Source: Acidobacteriota bacterium (lineage in GTDB: Bacteria > Actinomycetota > Thermoleophilia > Miltoncostaeales > Miltoncostaeaceae). From it: a stretch of DNA of 33,143 bases. Each line of letters begins with the position of its first letter. Within the stretch, counting starts at the first letter, position 1. Under the pieces are notes generated by a model that searched no databases, was not told the DNA's origin, and saw only the letters and a program-made list of their open reading frames with translations. Below, in pieces: positions 7,502 through 14,738 of the stretch. The DNA lies in contig JAGWYY010000004.1 of assembly GCA_018969105.1 (NCBI GenBank), positions 1 through 33,143 of the forward strand, read 5' to 3'. Made by a program: the position numbers and the translations under genes.

Positions 7502-8206
7502 TCATCGCGTGACGATGGGGATGATGAGCGACGCGAGCACGATCACCGTCGCGGTGATGGCCATCCATGGCGTGCCGCGACCGCGCGTGAGGCGGTGCAC
7601 CCCGTAGTAGGCAAGCACCGATGCCACGCCTGCCACCACCACGGTGATGAACGAGGTGACCACCGTGAAGTCGCGTGACACCGCCACGCCCGCCAGCACC
7701 GTGGAGAGCAGCGTGCCGAGCGCCACGGAGTCGAGCCCGCCGGCGTCGAGGTCGCGCAGGTTGTTGGCCTCCCACGCCAGCCAGATGCCGGCGAAGATGA
7801 ACCACACGGCCATGATGAGCTCGGCGGTGGCGCGGGTCTCGGCGGGCGTGCCACGCCAGTCCATGAACAGCAGCACGGCCTCCACCACCTGCACGCCCGC
7901 GGAGATCGCCACGGCGACCCATGTGATGCCCAGAAGCGACTTCTGGTCGGCTGACATGCCTGCGGGGCCCGGGATCTCCAGTTCGGGGTCCACGGGATGG
8001 ATGCGCCCGCTCGCGATGAGCCGTCCGCGCACCCAGATGCCGATGCCCAGCATCACCAGGCCCGCGATGGCGCCGATGATGAACGAGATGAGCGCCACGC
8101 CGGCGGGGGTGCCCCCCGCCACGCGCATGGCGTTGTACACCACCACCCAGCCGATGAGGATGGCGGAGAGGGTCCACGAGATGAGGCGGCCGGGGGCCAG
8201 GCTCAC
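7502..8206 (-). CDS. Seven-helix integral membrane protein of unknown function
   Basis: GTG 8206 overlaps the SDR stop by 4 bp (GTGA) and sets the start. The product has 234 residues with about seven hydrophobic segments: LISWTLSAILIGWVVVY, VALISFIIGAIAGLVMLGIGIWV, LGITWVAVAISAGVQVVEAVLLF, AELIMAVWFIFAGIWLAW, VALGTLLSTVLAGVAVS, VVTSFITVVVAGVASVLAYYGV and MAITATVIVLASLIIPIV. There is no lysine in the last helix, so it is not a rhodopsin despite the helix count. A hydrophilic loop of about 30 residues (RIHPVDPELEIPGPAGMSADQ) lies between helices 2 and 3. I recognise no transporter or enzyme signature. Its coupling to the SDR and rdgB genes suggests co-expression only. Confidence 0.7.
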   Translation of the reverse strand: MSLAPGRLISWTLSAILIGWVVVYNAMRVAGGTPAGVALISFIIGAIAGLVMLGIGIWVRGRLIASGRIHPVDPELEIPGPAGMSADQKSLLGITWVAVAISAGVQVVEAVLLFMDWRGTPAETRATAELIMAVWFIFAGIWLAWEANNLRDLDAGGLDSVALGTLLSTVLAGVAVSRDFTVVTSFITVVVAGVASVLAYYGVHRLTRGRGTPWMAITATVIVLASLIIPIVTR

Positions 8207-8940
8207 GTGCGCTCCGCCTGGCCACCGTCCACCACGAGGCACTGGCCCGTGACGTATTCGGCGCTCACGACGTAGAGCATGGCATCCACGACGTCGCCGG
8301 GTGTGCCCACGCGGCCGAGCACGGTCTCGGATGCCACGTTGGCCTCCGCCTGCGCGCTGGAGTCGTCGGGCATCAGCACGGGCCCGGGGATGATTGCGTT
8401 CGCAAGCACGTCGGGAGCGTACGCCTGCGCGAGGATGCGCGTGAGCATCACGAGCCCGGCCTTGCTCACCGAGTGCGGGGCGCGGTGGGCCCAGGGGCGC
8501 AGGCCCGCGACGTCGCCAATGTTCACGATGCGCCCGAAGCCCCGGCCGGCCATGGCCTGCCCCAGCGCCTGCGACAGGAACATCGGCGCGGTGAGGTTGG
8601 TGGCCATGGCGCGATCCCACATGGCGCGGTCCACCTGGTCGAACGGCGCGCTCTCCCATGTGCTGGCCGAGTTGATGAGGATGTCCACGCCGCCGAGCGC
8701 CTGCTCGGCCTCGGCCGCCAGCGCCTCGGCCGCGCCCGGCTCGCCGAGGTCGGCCTGCAGCACCACGGCGTTCACCCCGCGCTCGCGGCAGGCGGCGGCC
8801 AGCGCCTCGGCGTCGTCGGCGGATGACCGGTGGTGGATCGCCACGTCCACCCCGCTCGCCGCGAGCGCCGACACCATCGCGGCTCCCACGCGGCGCGCGC
8901 CGCCGGTCACCAGGGCGTGCTTGCCCGCGGGGTCGATCAT
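8203..8940 (-). CDS. Pteridine-reductase-like short-chain dehydrogenase with Tyr-to-His at the active site
   Basis: A 245-residue SDR with the NADP(H)-type nucleotide motif TGGARRVG at 12-19, the double-Arg form seen in FolM and PTR1 pteridine reductases. INSASTW stands where PTR1 has NNAS(F/W), and Asp143 (NIGD) replaces the usual catalytic Ser, also a PTR1 trait. The catalytic Tyr of YxxxK is His156 (HSVSK) while Lys160 is kept. Activity could be lost or changed; substrates are unproven. The C-terminus VTGQCLVVDGGQ is normal for the family. ATG 8940 overlaps the rdgB stop (ATGA) and its own stop overlaps the membrane-protein start, so three genes are translationally coupled. Confidence 0.85.
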   Translation of the reverse strand: MIDPAGKHALVTGGARRVGAAMVSALAASGVDVAIHHRSSADDAEALAAACRERGVNAVVLQADLGEPGAAEALAAEAEQALGGVDILINSASTWESAPFDQVDRAMWDRAMATNLTAPMFLSQALGQAMAGRGFGRIVNIGDVAGLRPWAHRAPHSVSKAGLVMLTRILAQAYAPDVLANAIIPGPVLMPDDSSAQAEANVASETVLGRVGTPGDVVDAMLYVVSAEYVTGQCLVVDGGQAERT

Positions 8941-9548
8941 GCCGCGGCCGCTCGGTGACTGTCACCAACGCCGCCACCGCTGATTCCCAGCATGCGCGCC
9001 ATGCCCCGGGCCGCCCTCCCGCGGTGGCTGATGGCCGCCTTCTCATCGCGGGTCATCTCGGCCAGCGTGCGGTCGTCCGACAGCGGCCGGAACACCGGGT
9101 CGTAGCCAAAGCCGTCGGTGCCCGAGGCCTCGCGGGTGATCTCGCCCGGCAGCACCCCGGAGCTCACCAGCACCGCGCCGTCGGGGGCGATGCAGTAGAG
9201 CACGCAGGCGAAGGCCGCCCCGCGTTGGTGACTGTCACCAAGTTCCTCCAGCAGCAGGTTGCAGTTGTCGGCATAGGTGGCATCGGGGCCGGCGTAGCGG
9301 GATGAATAGACGCCCGGCCGGCCATCGAGCGCGTGCACGAACAGCCCGGAGTCGTCGGCCATCACCCAGGCATCGGCGGGGGCGTCGGGGCGCAGGGCCT
9401 CGGCCTTGATGCGGGCGTTCTGCACCAGCGTGGTGCCGGTCTCGTCGGGGTCGAACCCGTCGGGGGCGGCCGTGACCTCGGTGCCTGCGAGCAGGGCCTC
9501 GAGCTCGCGCACCTTGTCCTTGTTCCCCGTGGCCAGCATCACGCGCAC
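8937..9548 (-). CDS. rdgB: XTP/dITP diphosphatase (RdgB/HAM1)
   Basis: This enzyme hydrolyses non-canonical purine NTPs (dITP, XTP) to NMP and pyrophosphate, cleaning the nucleotide pool. Family motifs are complete: ATGNKDKVRELEALL at the N-terminus, the acidic ADDSGLFVHALDGRPGVYSSRYAG block, GTDGFGYDPVF, and SHRGRAAR near the C-terminus. The 203 residues are the usual length. The start is GTG 9548: TAAGGT lies 6 nt before it, suggesting a leaderless mRNA. Two GGTGACWGTCACC palindromes fall inside the gene, each encoding Gly-Asp-Ser-His, one in the variable loop after NLLLEEL and one in the C-terminal tail. It heads a four-gene cluster with ATGA and GTGA overlaps. Confidence 0.95.
   Translation of the reverse strand: MRVMLATGNKDKVRELEALLAGTEVTAAPDGFDPDETGTTLVQNARIKAEALRPDAPADAWVMADDSGLFVHALDGRPGVYSSRYAGPDATYADNCNLLLEELGDSHQRGAAFACVLYCIAPDGAVLVSSGVLPGEITREASGTDGFGYDPVFRPLSDDRTLAEMTRDEKAAISHRGRAARGMARMLGISGGGVGDSHRAAAA
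8954..8966. repeat. GGTGACTGTCACC palindrome, copy 3
   Basis: Perfect copy in the 3' end of rdgB, read as GGT GAC AGT CAC (GDSH). It lies 13 nt before the SDR start. Confidence 0.9.
9227..9239. repeat. GGTGACTGTCACC palindrome, copy 4
   Basis: Perfect copy within rdgB, extended to a 17-bp palindrome by flanking TT and AA. Also read as GGT GAC AGT CAC (GDSH). Confidence 0.9.
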
Positions 9549-9554
9549 GCAGGC

Positions 9555-9560
9555 ACCTTA
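9555..9560 (-). promoter_or_regulatory. -10 box of rdgB (TAAGGT)
   Basis: TAAGGT on the minus strand ends 6 nt before GTG 9548. A weak CTGACC lies 18 nt upstream of it. Confidence 0.55.
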
Positions 9561-9591
9561 CCGGGGGTGACGGACCCCGGTCAGGCGTGGA

Positions 9592-10644
9592 TCAGGCTCG
9601 GACGCACGACAGCTGAACCTGCACCTGGGTGGGGTGGACCGCCCGGGTGAGAGATACGGTGACCCGTGCCGCCGAGGCACCGATTCGCGACTTGCTGGTG
9701 ATCACGCGTGAGTGATCGCGCCACCGCGGCGCTCTGCCACCGGGCGTCCACATGACGTATTCATGGTTGACGCGGCCGGTACGCACGTAGCCGGTCGGGC
9801 ACGTGAGCACTGCCGTGCGGGCACGGCCGACCGAGGGGTTGAGGTTCGACACCACGAGCGCACGGGACTTGTCGCGCGAGAAGCTTCGCAGGTTGCGCGA
9901 CTCGGCGGGGCGCGTCGGCCGGGCGCTCGCAGCGGTCGCAGCCCGGCGCTCGGGCGGGCTCACCCCGATCGTGCCGGGGCGGCGCTCCGACTCGGTGAAG
10001 AGCGACGTGACCGATGCGAGGTTGTTCGGGGGCACGCCACCGCAGTCCGGCGGGAAGTCCTGCACCCAGCACTGTGCGCCCACGTTGTTGAGGCATCCAA
10101 CGGCCATCTGCCAGGACGAGCCGTTCAGGTTCGAGCCGTTTCCCCAGAAGGTCACGCCGGCTCCGCTCTGCCCGTACGAGGGAGCGCCCTGGCCCTGTGC
10201 CCAGTAGCCGGGCTGATCGGTGCCGGCCTCGTTTCCGTACGCCTCTGCCGTGAAGCCGTTGCTCGACCCCTGCCAGCCGATGTTGTTTCCCGTGCGCCCC
10301 CACCAGCTGGGCACCGGGGCGTACCACCACGGGCCGTTCTGCACCAGCGACTGACCGTCGAGACTCCATGACGACCCGGCCGCGGAGCAACTCTGCATGT
10401 AGTACGAGGTCCCGTCGAAGCTGATGCCGATCCAGCCCGATACCGCCTGCGTGCAGAACTGGCCGTTTGCCGCATTCAGCGGGCCCAGCATGGTCTCCGC
10501 CGGTGTCTCGACCGCGCTGCACGTTGCCGACCCATTGCTGCCCCAGTTCGACGAGTTCCCGCTCGCAGCGCCAGTGCCCACGAGAAGGGCGGCGGCGAGA
10601 ACGGCTGATGTCGTGAGCGTGGCGAGCACGCGGGGGCGGTTCAT
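9592..10644 (-). CDS. Secreted Trp/Ser/Gly-rich protein of unknown function
   Basis: A 350-residue product with a signal peptide (MNRPRVLATLTTSAVLAAALLVGTGAASG). AAAGGATC lies about 5 nt before ATG 10644. The first half of the mature protein is rich in Gly, Ser, Asn and Trp, with five cysteines and repeated aromatic turns (NGPWWYAPVPSWWGRTGNN, NNIGWQGSSNG), and looks like a beta-rich exported domain. Residues about 215-270 are Arg/Ser/Ala-rich and probably a linker. The C-terminal 80 residues (ALVVSNLNPSVGRARTAVLTCPTGYVRTG and on) look like a small beta domain. I do not recognise the family. It lies 40 bp after the pentapeptide-repeat gene on the same strand and may share its transcript. Confidence 0.7.
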   Translation of the reverse strand: MNRPRVLATLTTSAVLAAALLVGTGAASGNSSNWGSNGSATCSAVETPAETMLGPLNAANGQFCTQAVSGWIGISFDGTSYYMQSCSAAGSSWSLDGQSLVQNGPWWYAPVPSWWGRTGNNIGWQGSSNGFTAEAYGNEAGTDQPGYWAQGQGAPSYGQSGAGVTFWGNGSNLNGSSWQMAVGCLNNVGAQCWVQDFPPDCGGVPPNNLASVTSLFTESERRPGTIGVSPPERRAATAASARPTRPAESRNLRSFSRDKSRALVVSNLNPSVGRARTAVLTCPTGYVRTGRVNHEYVMWTPGGRAPRWRDHSRVITSKSRIGASAARVTVSLTRAVHPTQVQVQLSCVRA

Positions 10645-10684
10645 GCGGGATCCTTTCAGGGTTGGTGGTCCACTGGCGGAGGCG

Positions 10685-11524
10685 TCAGCAGGCGCCGGTG
10701 ACCGACTTCGTGCCGTTCGGGCAGGTGATGTTGCGCAGGGTGGCGCCCGAGAGATTCAGCGACGTCCAGGCGGTACCGGTGAAGTTCGCGCCTGTCAGGT
10801 TGGCGCCCACGAAGTAGGTGCCGGTGAGGTTCGCGTTCGTGAAATTGGCGTTCTGCAGGTTCGCGCCCGTGAAGTTGGCGTTGGTGAGGTTGGCGCTCGA
10901 GAAGTTGGTGGATGTCGCCGTCGCGCCGACGAAGTAGGCGCCGGTGAAGTTGGTGCCTACCGCCGTGGCGCTGCTCAGCACGGCGTAGCCGAAGTTGGCG
11001 TTGGTGGCGTTGGCACCGTTGAGGTTGGCCGTCACCAGGTCAGCCCACGAGAAGATGCCATTCACCAGATTGGCGCCCGAGAGGTTCACGCCGAAAAGGT
11101 CAGCCCCCTGGCACACGGGCATGCCGTTCGCCGCGTTGTTCACGCAGCCGACGCCGGCCTGATGCGCACTGCGGCGCGATGTACCAACCGGACCAAAGTT
11201 CGCTCCGGCGAGGTTCGCGTCGTTCATGCGTGCGTGCCGCAGCACTGCCTGACGAAGGTTGGCTCGGCGCAGGTTGGCGCCGCGGAGGTCGGCACCATGA
11301 AGCCGGGCGCGCTGGAAGTTGACACGGTGCAGATTGCCGTGGTGCTCGAGGCCCCACCGATGGACGATGCCGCTGCAGTCGGCAGCGGGAGCGAGGACGC
11401 ACGTGCGGACACCGGTGCCGGCGGTCACCGGAGGCACGGCGGCAGCCGCGGTGCCGGAAACGACGGCGGCGGCGAGGGCGAGGGGCACGAACAGGCGCAG
11501 GGAAGGCCGGCGGGAGCGAGTCAT
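10685..11524 (-). CDS. Secreted pentapeptide-repeat protein
   Basis: A 279-residue product. ATG 11524 precedes a signal peptide (MTRSRRPSLRLFVPLALAAAVVSGTAAAA). The rest is dominated by A(N/D)(L/F)xx repeats in two blocks, first LHGADLRGANLRRANLRQA and later the long NFTGANLQNANFTNANL stretch. The blocks are separated by a Cys-containing insert of about 35 residues (GVGCVNNAANGMPVC). The repeats predict a four-sided right-handed beta-helix. The C-terminus has two cysteines (ITCPNGTKSVTGAC) that may form a disulfide cap. Most pentapeptide proteins have no known activity; export rules out the DNA-gyrase-mimic role of MfpA/Qnr. TAGACT lies 7 nt before the start. Confidence 0.85.
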   Translation of the reverse strand: MTRSRRPSLRLFVPLALAAAVVSGTAAAAVPPVTAGTGVRTCVLAPAADCSGIVHRWGLEHHGNLHRVNFQRARLHGADLRGANLRRANLRQAVLRHARMNDANLAGANFGPVGTSRRSAHQAGVGCVNNAANGMPVCQGADLFGVNLSGANLVNGIFSWADLVTANLNGANATNANFGYAVLSSATAVGTNFTGAYFVGATATSTNFSSANLTNANFTGANLQNANFTNANLTGTYFVGANLTGANFTGTAWTSLNLSGATLRNITCPNGTKSVTGAC

Positions 11525-11531
11525 GGCCGGA

Positions 11532-11537
11532 AGTCTA
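11532..11537 (-). promoter_or_regulatory. -10 box of the pentapeptide gene (TAGACT)
   Basis: TAGACT on the minus strand ends 7 nt before ATG 11524. There is no Shine-Dalgarno, so the mRNA is probably leaderless. Confidence 0.5.
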
Positions 11538-11631
11538 GGACGCGCGCACGGGGCGGGCGGGCGGGACCGTCGGGCGAGGACCGGCCAGCGCCTGACGCGG
11601 TCGTCGAGGGCCCCCGCGGCCAGTCGCGATC

Positions 11632-12348
11632 TCAGCGTCCGACTGCCGCCCTCTGCATCACCGTGAGCTCCGCGCAACCGGCCAGCGCCATGTCGAGCAG
11701 GCCATCCACCACGGAGCGCTCCACGGGCGGGCCCTCAGCCGTGGCCTGCACTTCCACGAGCAGCCCCGACCCGGTGGCCACCACGTTCATGTCCACGTCG
11801 GCGCGGGAGTCCTCCACGTAGGGAAGGTCGAGCAGCGACTGGCCGTCCACCACGCCCACGCTCACCGCAGCGATGCTGTCGCGGAGCGGAAGCTCGGGGA
11901 TGAGCCCCTGGTCCACCAGCTGCTGCAGGGCCATCTCGAGGGCCACGTAGCCGCCGGTGATGCTGGCGCAGCGGGTGCCGCCGTCGGCCTGGATCACGTC
12001 GCAGTCCACCCACACGCTGCGCTCGCCCAGCTTCTCGAGGTCCATCACGCTGCGAAGCGACCTGCCGATGAGGCGCTGGATCTCCGTGGAGCGGCCATCC
12101 ACCTTGCCGCGGCTGGCGTCTCGCTGCTTGCGGGTGTCGGTGCTGCCGGGGAGCATTCCGTACTCAGCGGTGACCCACCCCTTGCCCGATCCCCGCCGCC
12201 AGCCGGGAACCTGCTCCTCCACCATGGCGGTGCAGATCACACGCGTGTTGCCCGCGGCGATCAGCACGCTGCCGGTGGCACTCGTGATGAATCCCGGCTC
12301 GATCGTGATGGGCCGGAGCTGGTCAGGGGCTCGTCCGTCTGCGCGCAT
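11632..12348 (-). CDS. rph: Ribonuclease PH
   Basis: RNase PH trims tRNA 3' ends by phosphorolysis. The 238-residue product starts MRADGRAPDQLRPITIEPGF and has GSVLIAAGNTRVICTAMVEE, KGWVTAEYGMLPGSTDTR and a basic KQRDASRGKVDGRSTEIQRLIGRSLR block. These are followed by WVDCDVIQADGGTR with the conserved Asp, and then the C-terminal RNase PH fold, all in family order and at normal length. ATG 12348 is preferred: TAGGGT lies 8 nt upstream and this start matches the family N-terminus. In many bacteria rph is followed directly by rdgB; here two secreted-protein genes lie between them. Confidence 0.95.
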   Translation of the reverse strand: MRADGRAPDQLRPITIEPGFITSATGSVLIAAGNTRVICTAMVEEQVPGWRRGSGKGWVTAEYGMLPGSTDTRKQRDASRGKVDGRSTEIQRLIGRSLRSVMDLEKLGERSVWVDCDVIQADGGTRCASITGGYVALEMALQQLVDQGLIPELPLRDSIAAVSVGVVDGQSLLDLPYVEDSRADVDMNVVATGSGLLVEVQATAEGPPVERSVVDGLLDMALAGCAELTVMQRAAVGR

Positions 12349-12356
12349 GGGCGAGA

Positions 12357-12362
12357 ACCCTA
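12357..12362 (-). promoter_or_regulatory. -10 box of rph (TAGGGT)
   Basis: TAGGGT on the minus strand, 8 nt before ATG 12348. The same hexamer precedes murI and the MFS gene at similar spacing. Confidence 0.5.
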
Positions 12363-12438
12363 GTGGGCGGGGTGCGCGGCGGGCGGGGTGCACGCCGGGC
12401 GTGGTCCGCGCGGGCAGGTGACCACCCGCGCGCCGGAC

Positions 12439-12467
12439 TCTTCGGAGACTCTTACCTGCCTCTCACC
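12439..12467 (+). promoter_or_regulatory. Direct-repeat promoter motif, copy B
   Basis: TCTTCG, CTCTTA and CTCACC at the same spacing as copy A (1759-1787), 62 nt before the YHYH gene start. GACTCTT is repeated exactly at an 11-bp interval. Confidence 0.4.
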
Positions 12468-12500
12468 GACGCGAAGGCTACGGCTGGCAGGCTGCCCGCC

Positions 12501-13388
12501 ATGAAGACGCCCTCGATACTCCTCGGCACCGCGCTCATCGGCGCCGGTGCGCTCGGCACGGCCGCGGTCGTGCTGCCCACCATGGCCTCGAGCGCCACCC
12601 CGTGTGATGCCGCGCTGTTCACCATCAAGGCCGGCATGCCCGGCGCGGGCTCCGGCTACGCCGACGCCAAGGTGTCGGCGAAGTGCCAGGGCACGAATCT
12701 GGTGGTCACATCCAACGGCATGCCGTCCTACACGTTCGTGAAGAAGACGCCCAACGCGCTTCGCACCCAGAGCTGGACCTGGACCGTCCCGGCGTCGCCG
12801 AAGAAGGCCGCGAGCACCACCAGCGTGCGCCGGTACATGGGCACCGTGGGCTTCACCGTCACGGGCATCCCCATCTACGCCGCGATGGAGGGACCCATGC
12901 CGGCATCCGAGGCCTATGGCGACCCCAAGTACAACGGCCTGCTCGACACCTGTGGCGGCCACACCGGCCCGAGCGCGGAGTACCACGACCACTACATCAA
13001 CTCGGCCGGTTCGTGCGGCTTCGCGGCCAACCGCATCGTGGGCTACGCCATCGACGGCATCCCGATCTACGGCAGCCGCGGGTGCCTCGACACCGCCTGC
13101 ACGAAGACCGCGGTGATGAAGTCGGGCTACGTGCGCACTGGCAACCCGAAGAAGGACTCCTGGAGCGCCTACACCTGGAAGAAGTCGTCGTCCGCCACCA
13201 CGCTCGACAAGTGCAACGGGCGCACGCAGCCGGACGGCTCGTACGGCTACCACGCCACCACGGCCTTCCCGTACACGATCGGGTGCTTCCGGGGCACGCC
13301 GGTGACGCAGCAGGGCGCGGCCGGCGGGCCGATGCCGCCGATGGGGCCGGGCGGCTCGGGCGGACCAGGCGGCCCGCCGCCGCGCTGA
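12501..13388 (+). CDS. Secreted YHYH-domain protein
   Basis: A 295-residue product with a signal peptide (MKTPSILLGTALIGAGALGTAAVVLPTMASSA). The mature part matches the YHYH family of exported proteins: TSNGMPSYTF, then GFTVTGIPIYAAMEG, a His-rich GGHTGPSAEYHDHY site, a second GYAIDGIPIYGSRGC strand, and DGSYGYHATTAFPYTIGCFRG. The histidines are arranged as if to bind a metal, but no activity is established for the family. Several cysteines probably form disulfides. The C-terminus is a low-complexity Gly/Pro/Met tail. No strong ribosome binding site is visible; the start is set by the signal peptide. The upstream motif 12439-12467 is shared with the gene at 1849. Confidence 0.85.
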   Translation: MKTPSILLGTALIGAGALGTAAVVLPTMASSATPCDAALFTIKAGMPGAGSGYADAKVSAKCQGTNLVVTSNGMPSYTFVKKTPNALRTQSWTWTVPASPKKAASTTSVRRYMGTVGFTVTGIPIYAAMEGPMPASEAYGDPKYNGLLDTCGGHTGPSAEYHDHYINSAGSCGFAANRIVGYAIDGIPIYGSRGCLDTACTKTAVMKSGYVRTGNPKKDSWSAYTWKKSSSATTLDKCNGRTQPDGSYGYHATTAFPYTIGCFRGTPVTQQGAAGGPMPPMGPGGSGGPGGPPPR

Positions 13389-13472
13389 GCCGGGGGCGCG
13401 GCGAGTGGGATCAGCGGCGCGGAGGGCATGCCCGGGCCGGTAGCGTTGTGGTGTCTCCCGGAAAGGATCGCC

Positions 13473-13970
13473 TTGACCCTTCGCCCACTTCTCGCCGCGG
13501 CGTTCGCCACCACCCTGCTCGCAGCCGGAGCGCTCGTCGGCGCCGGCTGCGGATCGGATAGCGGCACCGGCACGTCGGCATCTGGCACGGCCACGGTGAG
13601 CGCCGCGAATGCGAGGAAGCTCACGGCCGCGTGCACGAAGACCGCCGCCACGGCGCTGGCGCTCTCGAAGGCGGGCAACAAGGCCACCTCTGCCGTGCTC
13701 ACCAGCGCCAACACCGCGGTCGATGGCGTCGCCGTGAGCCTCGCCACGGTCACGGTGCCCGCGCCGGCCAAGCAGGCATGGGGCGCGGTGGTACGTCACC
13801 TGGGCGATGCCAGCGACGCCCTCGACGACGGCCTTGCCGCCCTCGTGCAATCACAGGGCGGGCAGGCCGCGTCGAAGGCGCTCACCACCGCCACCAGCGA
13901 GGTGGACAAGGCGGTGTCGTCCCTGCAGCTGCTCGCGGCCGAGGCCGGCTTCGAGTGCCCCGTGGAGTGA
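13473..13970 (+). CDS. Putative lipoprotein, 165 aa
   Basis: TTG 13473 is the likely start: AAAGGATC lies 4 nt upstream and a lipoprotein signal follows at once (basic LR, hydrophobic core, lipobox VGAGC, Cys about residue 26). The alternative ATG 13428 would put an unlikely proline-rich stretch before the signal. The mature protein begins with a Ser/Gly/Thr linker and is then almost all Ala-rich helices (KLTAACTKTAATALALSKAGNK and on), suggesting a helical bundle outside the membrane. TAGCGT at 13441-13446 may be the -10 box. The stop overlaps the sirtuin GTG by 4 bp, so the two are translated together. Confidence 0.75.
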   Translation: MTLRPLLAAAFATTLLAAGALVGAGCGSDSGTGTSASGTATVSAANARKLTAACTKTAATALALSKAGNKATSAVLTSANTAVDGVAVSLATVTVPAPAKQAWGAVVRHLGDASDALDDGLAALVQSQGGQAASKALTTATSEVDKAVSSLQLLAAEAGFECPVE

Positions 13971-14716
13971 GCGACTCGCCCGAGGCCCTCGCCGCGCTGC
14001 TTGCCGAGGCAGATCACGCGGTCGTGCTCACGGGCGCGGGCATCAGCACAGAGAGCGGCATCCCGGACTTCCGCTCGGCCGGCGGCCTGTGGGAGACCTA
14101 CGACCCCATGAAGGTGGCATCCATGAACACGTTCATGGATGACCCGGCGCTCTTCTGGCGCTTCCACCGCCCGCGCATCGACATGCTGGGGGCGGTGGAC
14201 CCCAACCCGGCGCACGAGGCGGTGGCCGAGCTGCAACGGCGCGGCATCGTGAAGGCGATCATCACCCAGAACATCGACCGGCTGCACTCACGCGCCGGGG
14301 CGGTGGACGTGATCGAGGTGCACGGGTCGCTCGACGGCGGACGGTGCATCCGGTGCAGCCACGCGGTGAGCATGGACGAGCTCTGCGCCCGGTCCGACGC
14401 GGCAGACGACGGCGTTCCGCGCTGCAACTGCGGCTTCCAGCTGAAGAGCGGCGTGGTGCTGTTCGGCGAGCAGCTGCCGATGGAGGCCATCGAGGCCGCG
14501 TACGACGCCGCGGAGCGCGCGGACGTGATGCTGGTGATCGGCTCGTCGCTGCAGGTGACTCCCGTGAGCCAGCTGCCGGGCATCGTGCTGTCGCGCGGCG
14601 GACGCCTGGCGATCCTCACCGAGAGCGAGACCGATTACGACCACCGGTGCACGGTGAGGATCCACCAGAAGGCCGGCCCCACCATGACGGCGGTGCTGGC
14701 GGCCCTGCCAGGCTGA
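13967..14716 (+). CDS. NAD-dependent protein deacylase (sirtuin, CobB/SIR2)
   Basis: Sirtuins remove acyl groups from lysine using NAD. The 249-residue product has GAGIS at 23-27, GIPDFR at 31-36, QNID at 101-104, catalytic His119 (VHGS), and four zinc cysteines at 127, 130, 153 and 155. The second pair is CxC rather than CxxC. Further on are VVLFGEQLP, VIGSSLQVTPVSQLP and a normal C-terminus. The Ala/Tyr/Arg pattern of class III desuccinylases is not evident, so a deacetylase is more likely. The start is GTG 13967, overlapping the lipoprotein stop. An upstream ATG frame exists but would run through the lipoprotein gene. Pairing with a lipoprotein is unusual. Confidence 0.93.
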   Translation: MSDSPEALAALLAEADHAVVLTGAGISTESGIPDFRSAGGLWETYDPMKVASMNTFMDDPALFWRFHRPRIDMLGAVDPNPAHEAVAELQRRGIVKAIITQNIDRLHSRAGAVDVIEVHGSLDGGRCIRCSHAVSMDELCARSDAADDGVPRCNCGFQLKSGVVLFGEQLPMEAIEAAYDAAERADVMLVIGSSLQVTPVSQLPGIVLSRGGRLAILTESETDYDHRCTVRIHQKAGPTMTAVLAALPG

Positions 14717-14726
14717 TGCCCGGCGC

Positions 14727-14732
14727 TATCCT
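14727..14732 (+). promoter_or_regulatory. -10 box of the YVTN propeller gene (TATCCT)
   Basis: TATCCT ends 6 nt before ATG 14739, with no Shine-Dalgarno. Confidence 0.5.
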
Positions 14733-14738
14733 GCGGCC

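Noticed and set aside
7502-8206. Second rhodopsin, because of seven helices
   Set aside because: No retinal lysine in the last helix and no helix-C DTxxxxxxE/D motif.
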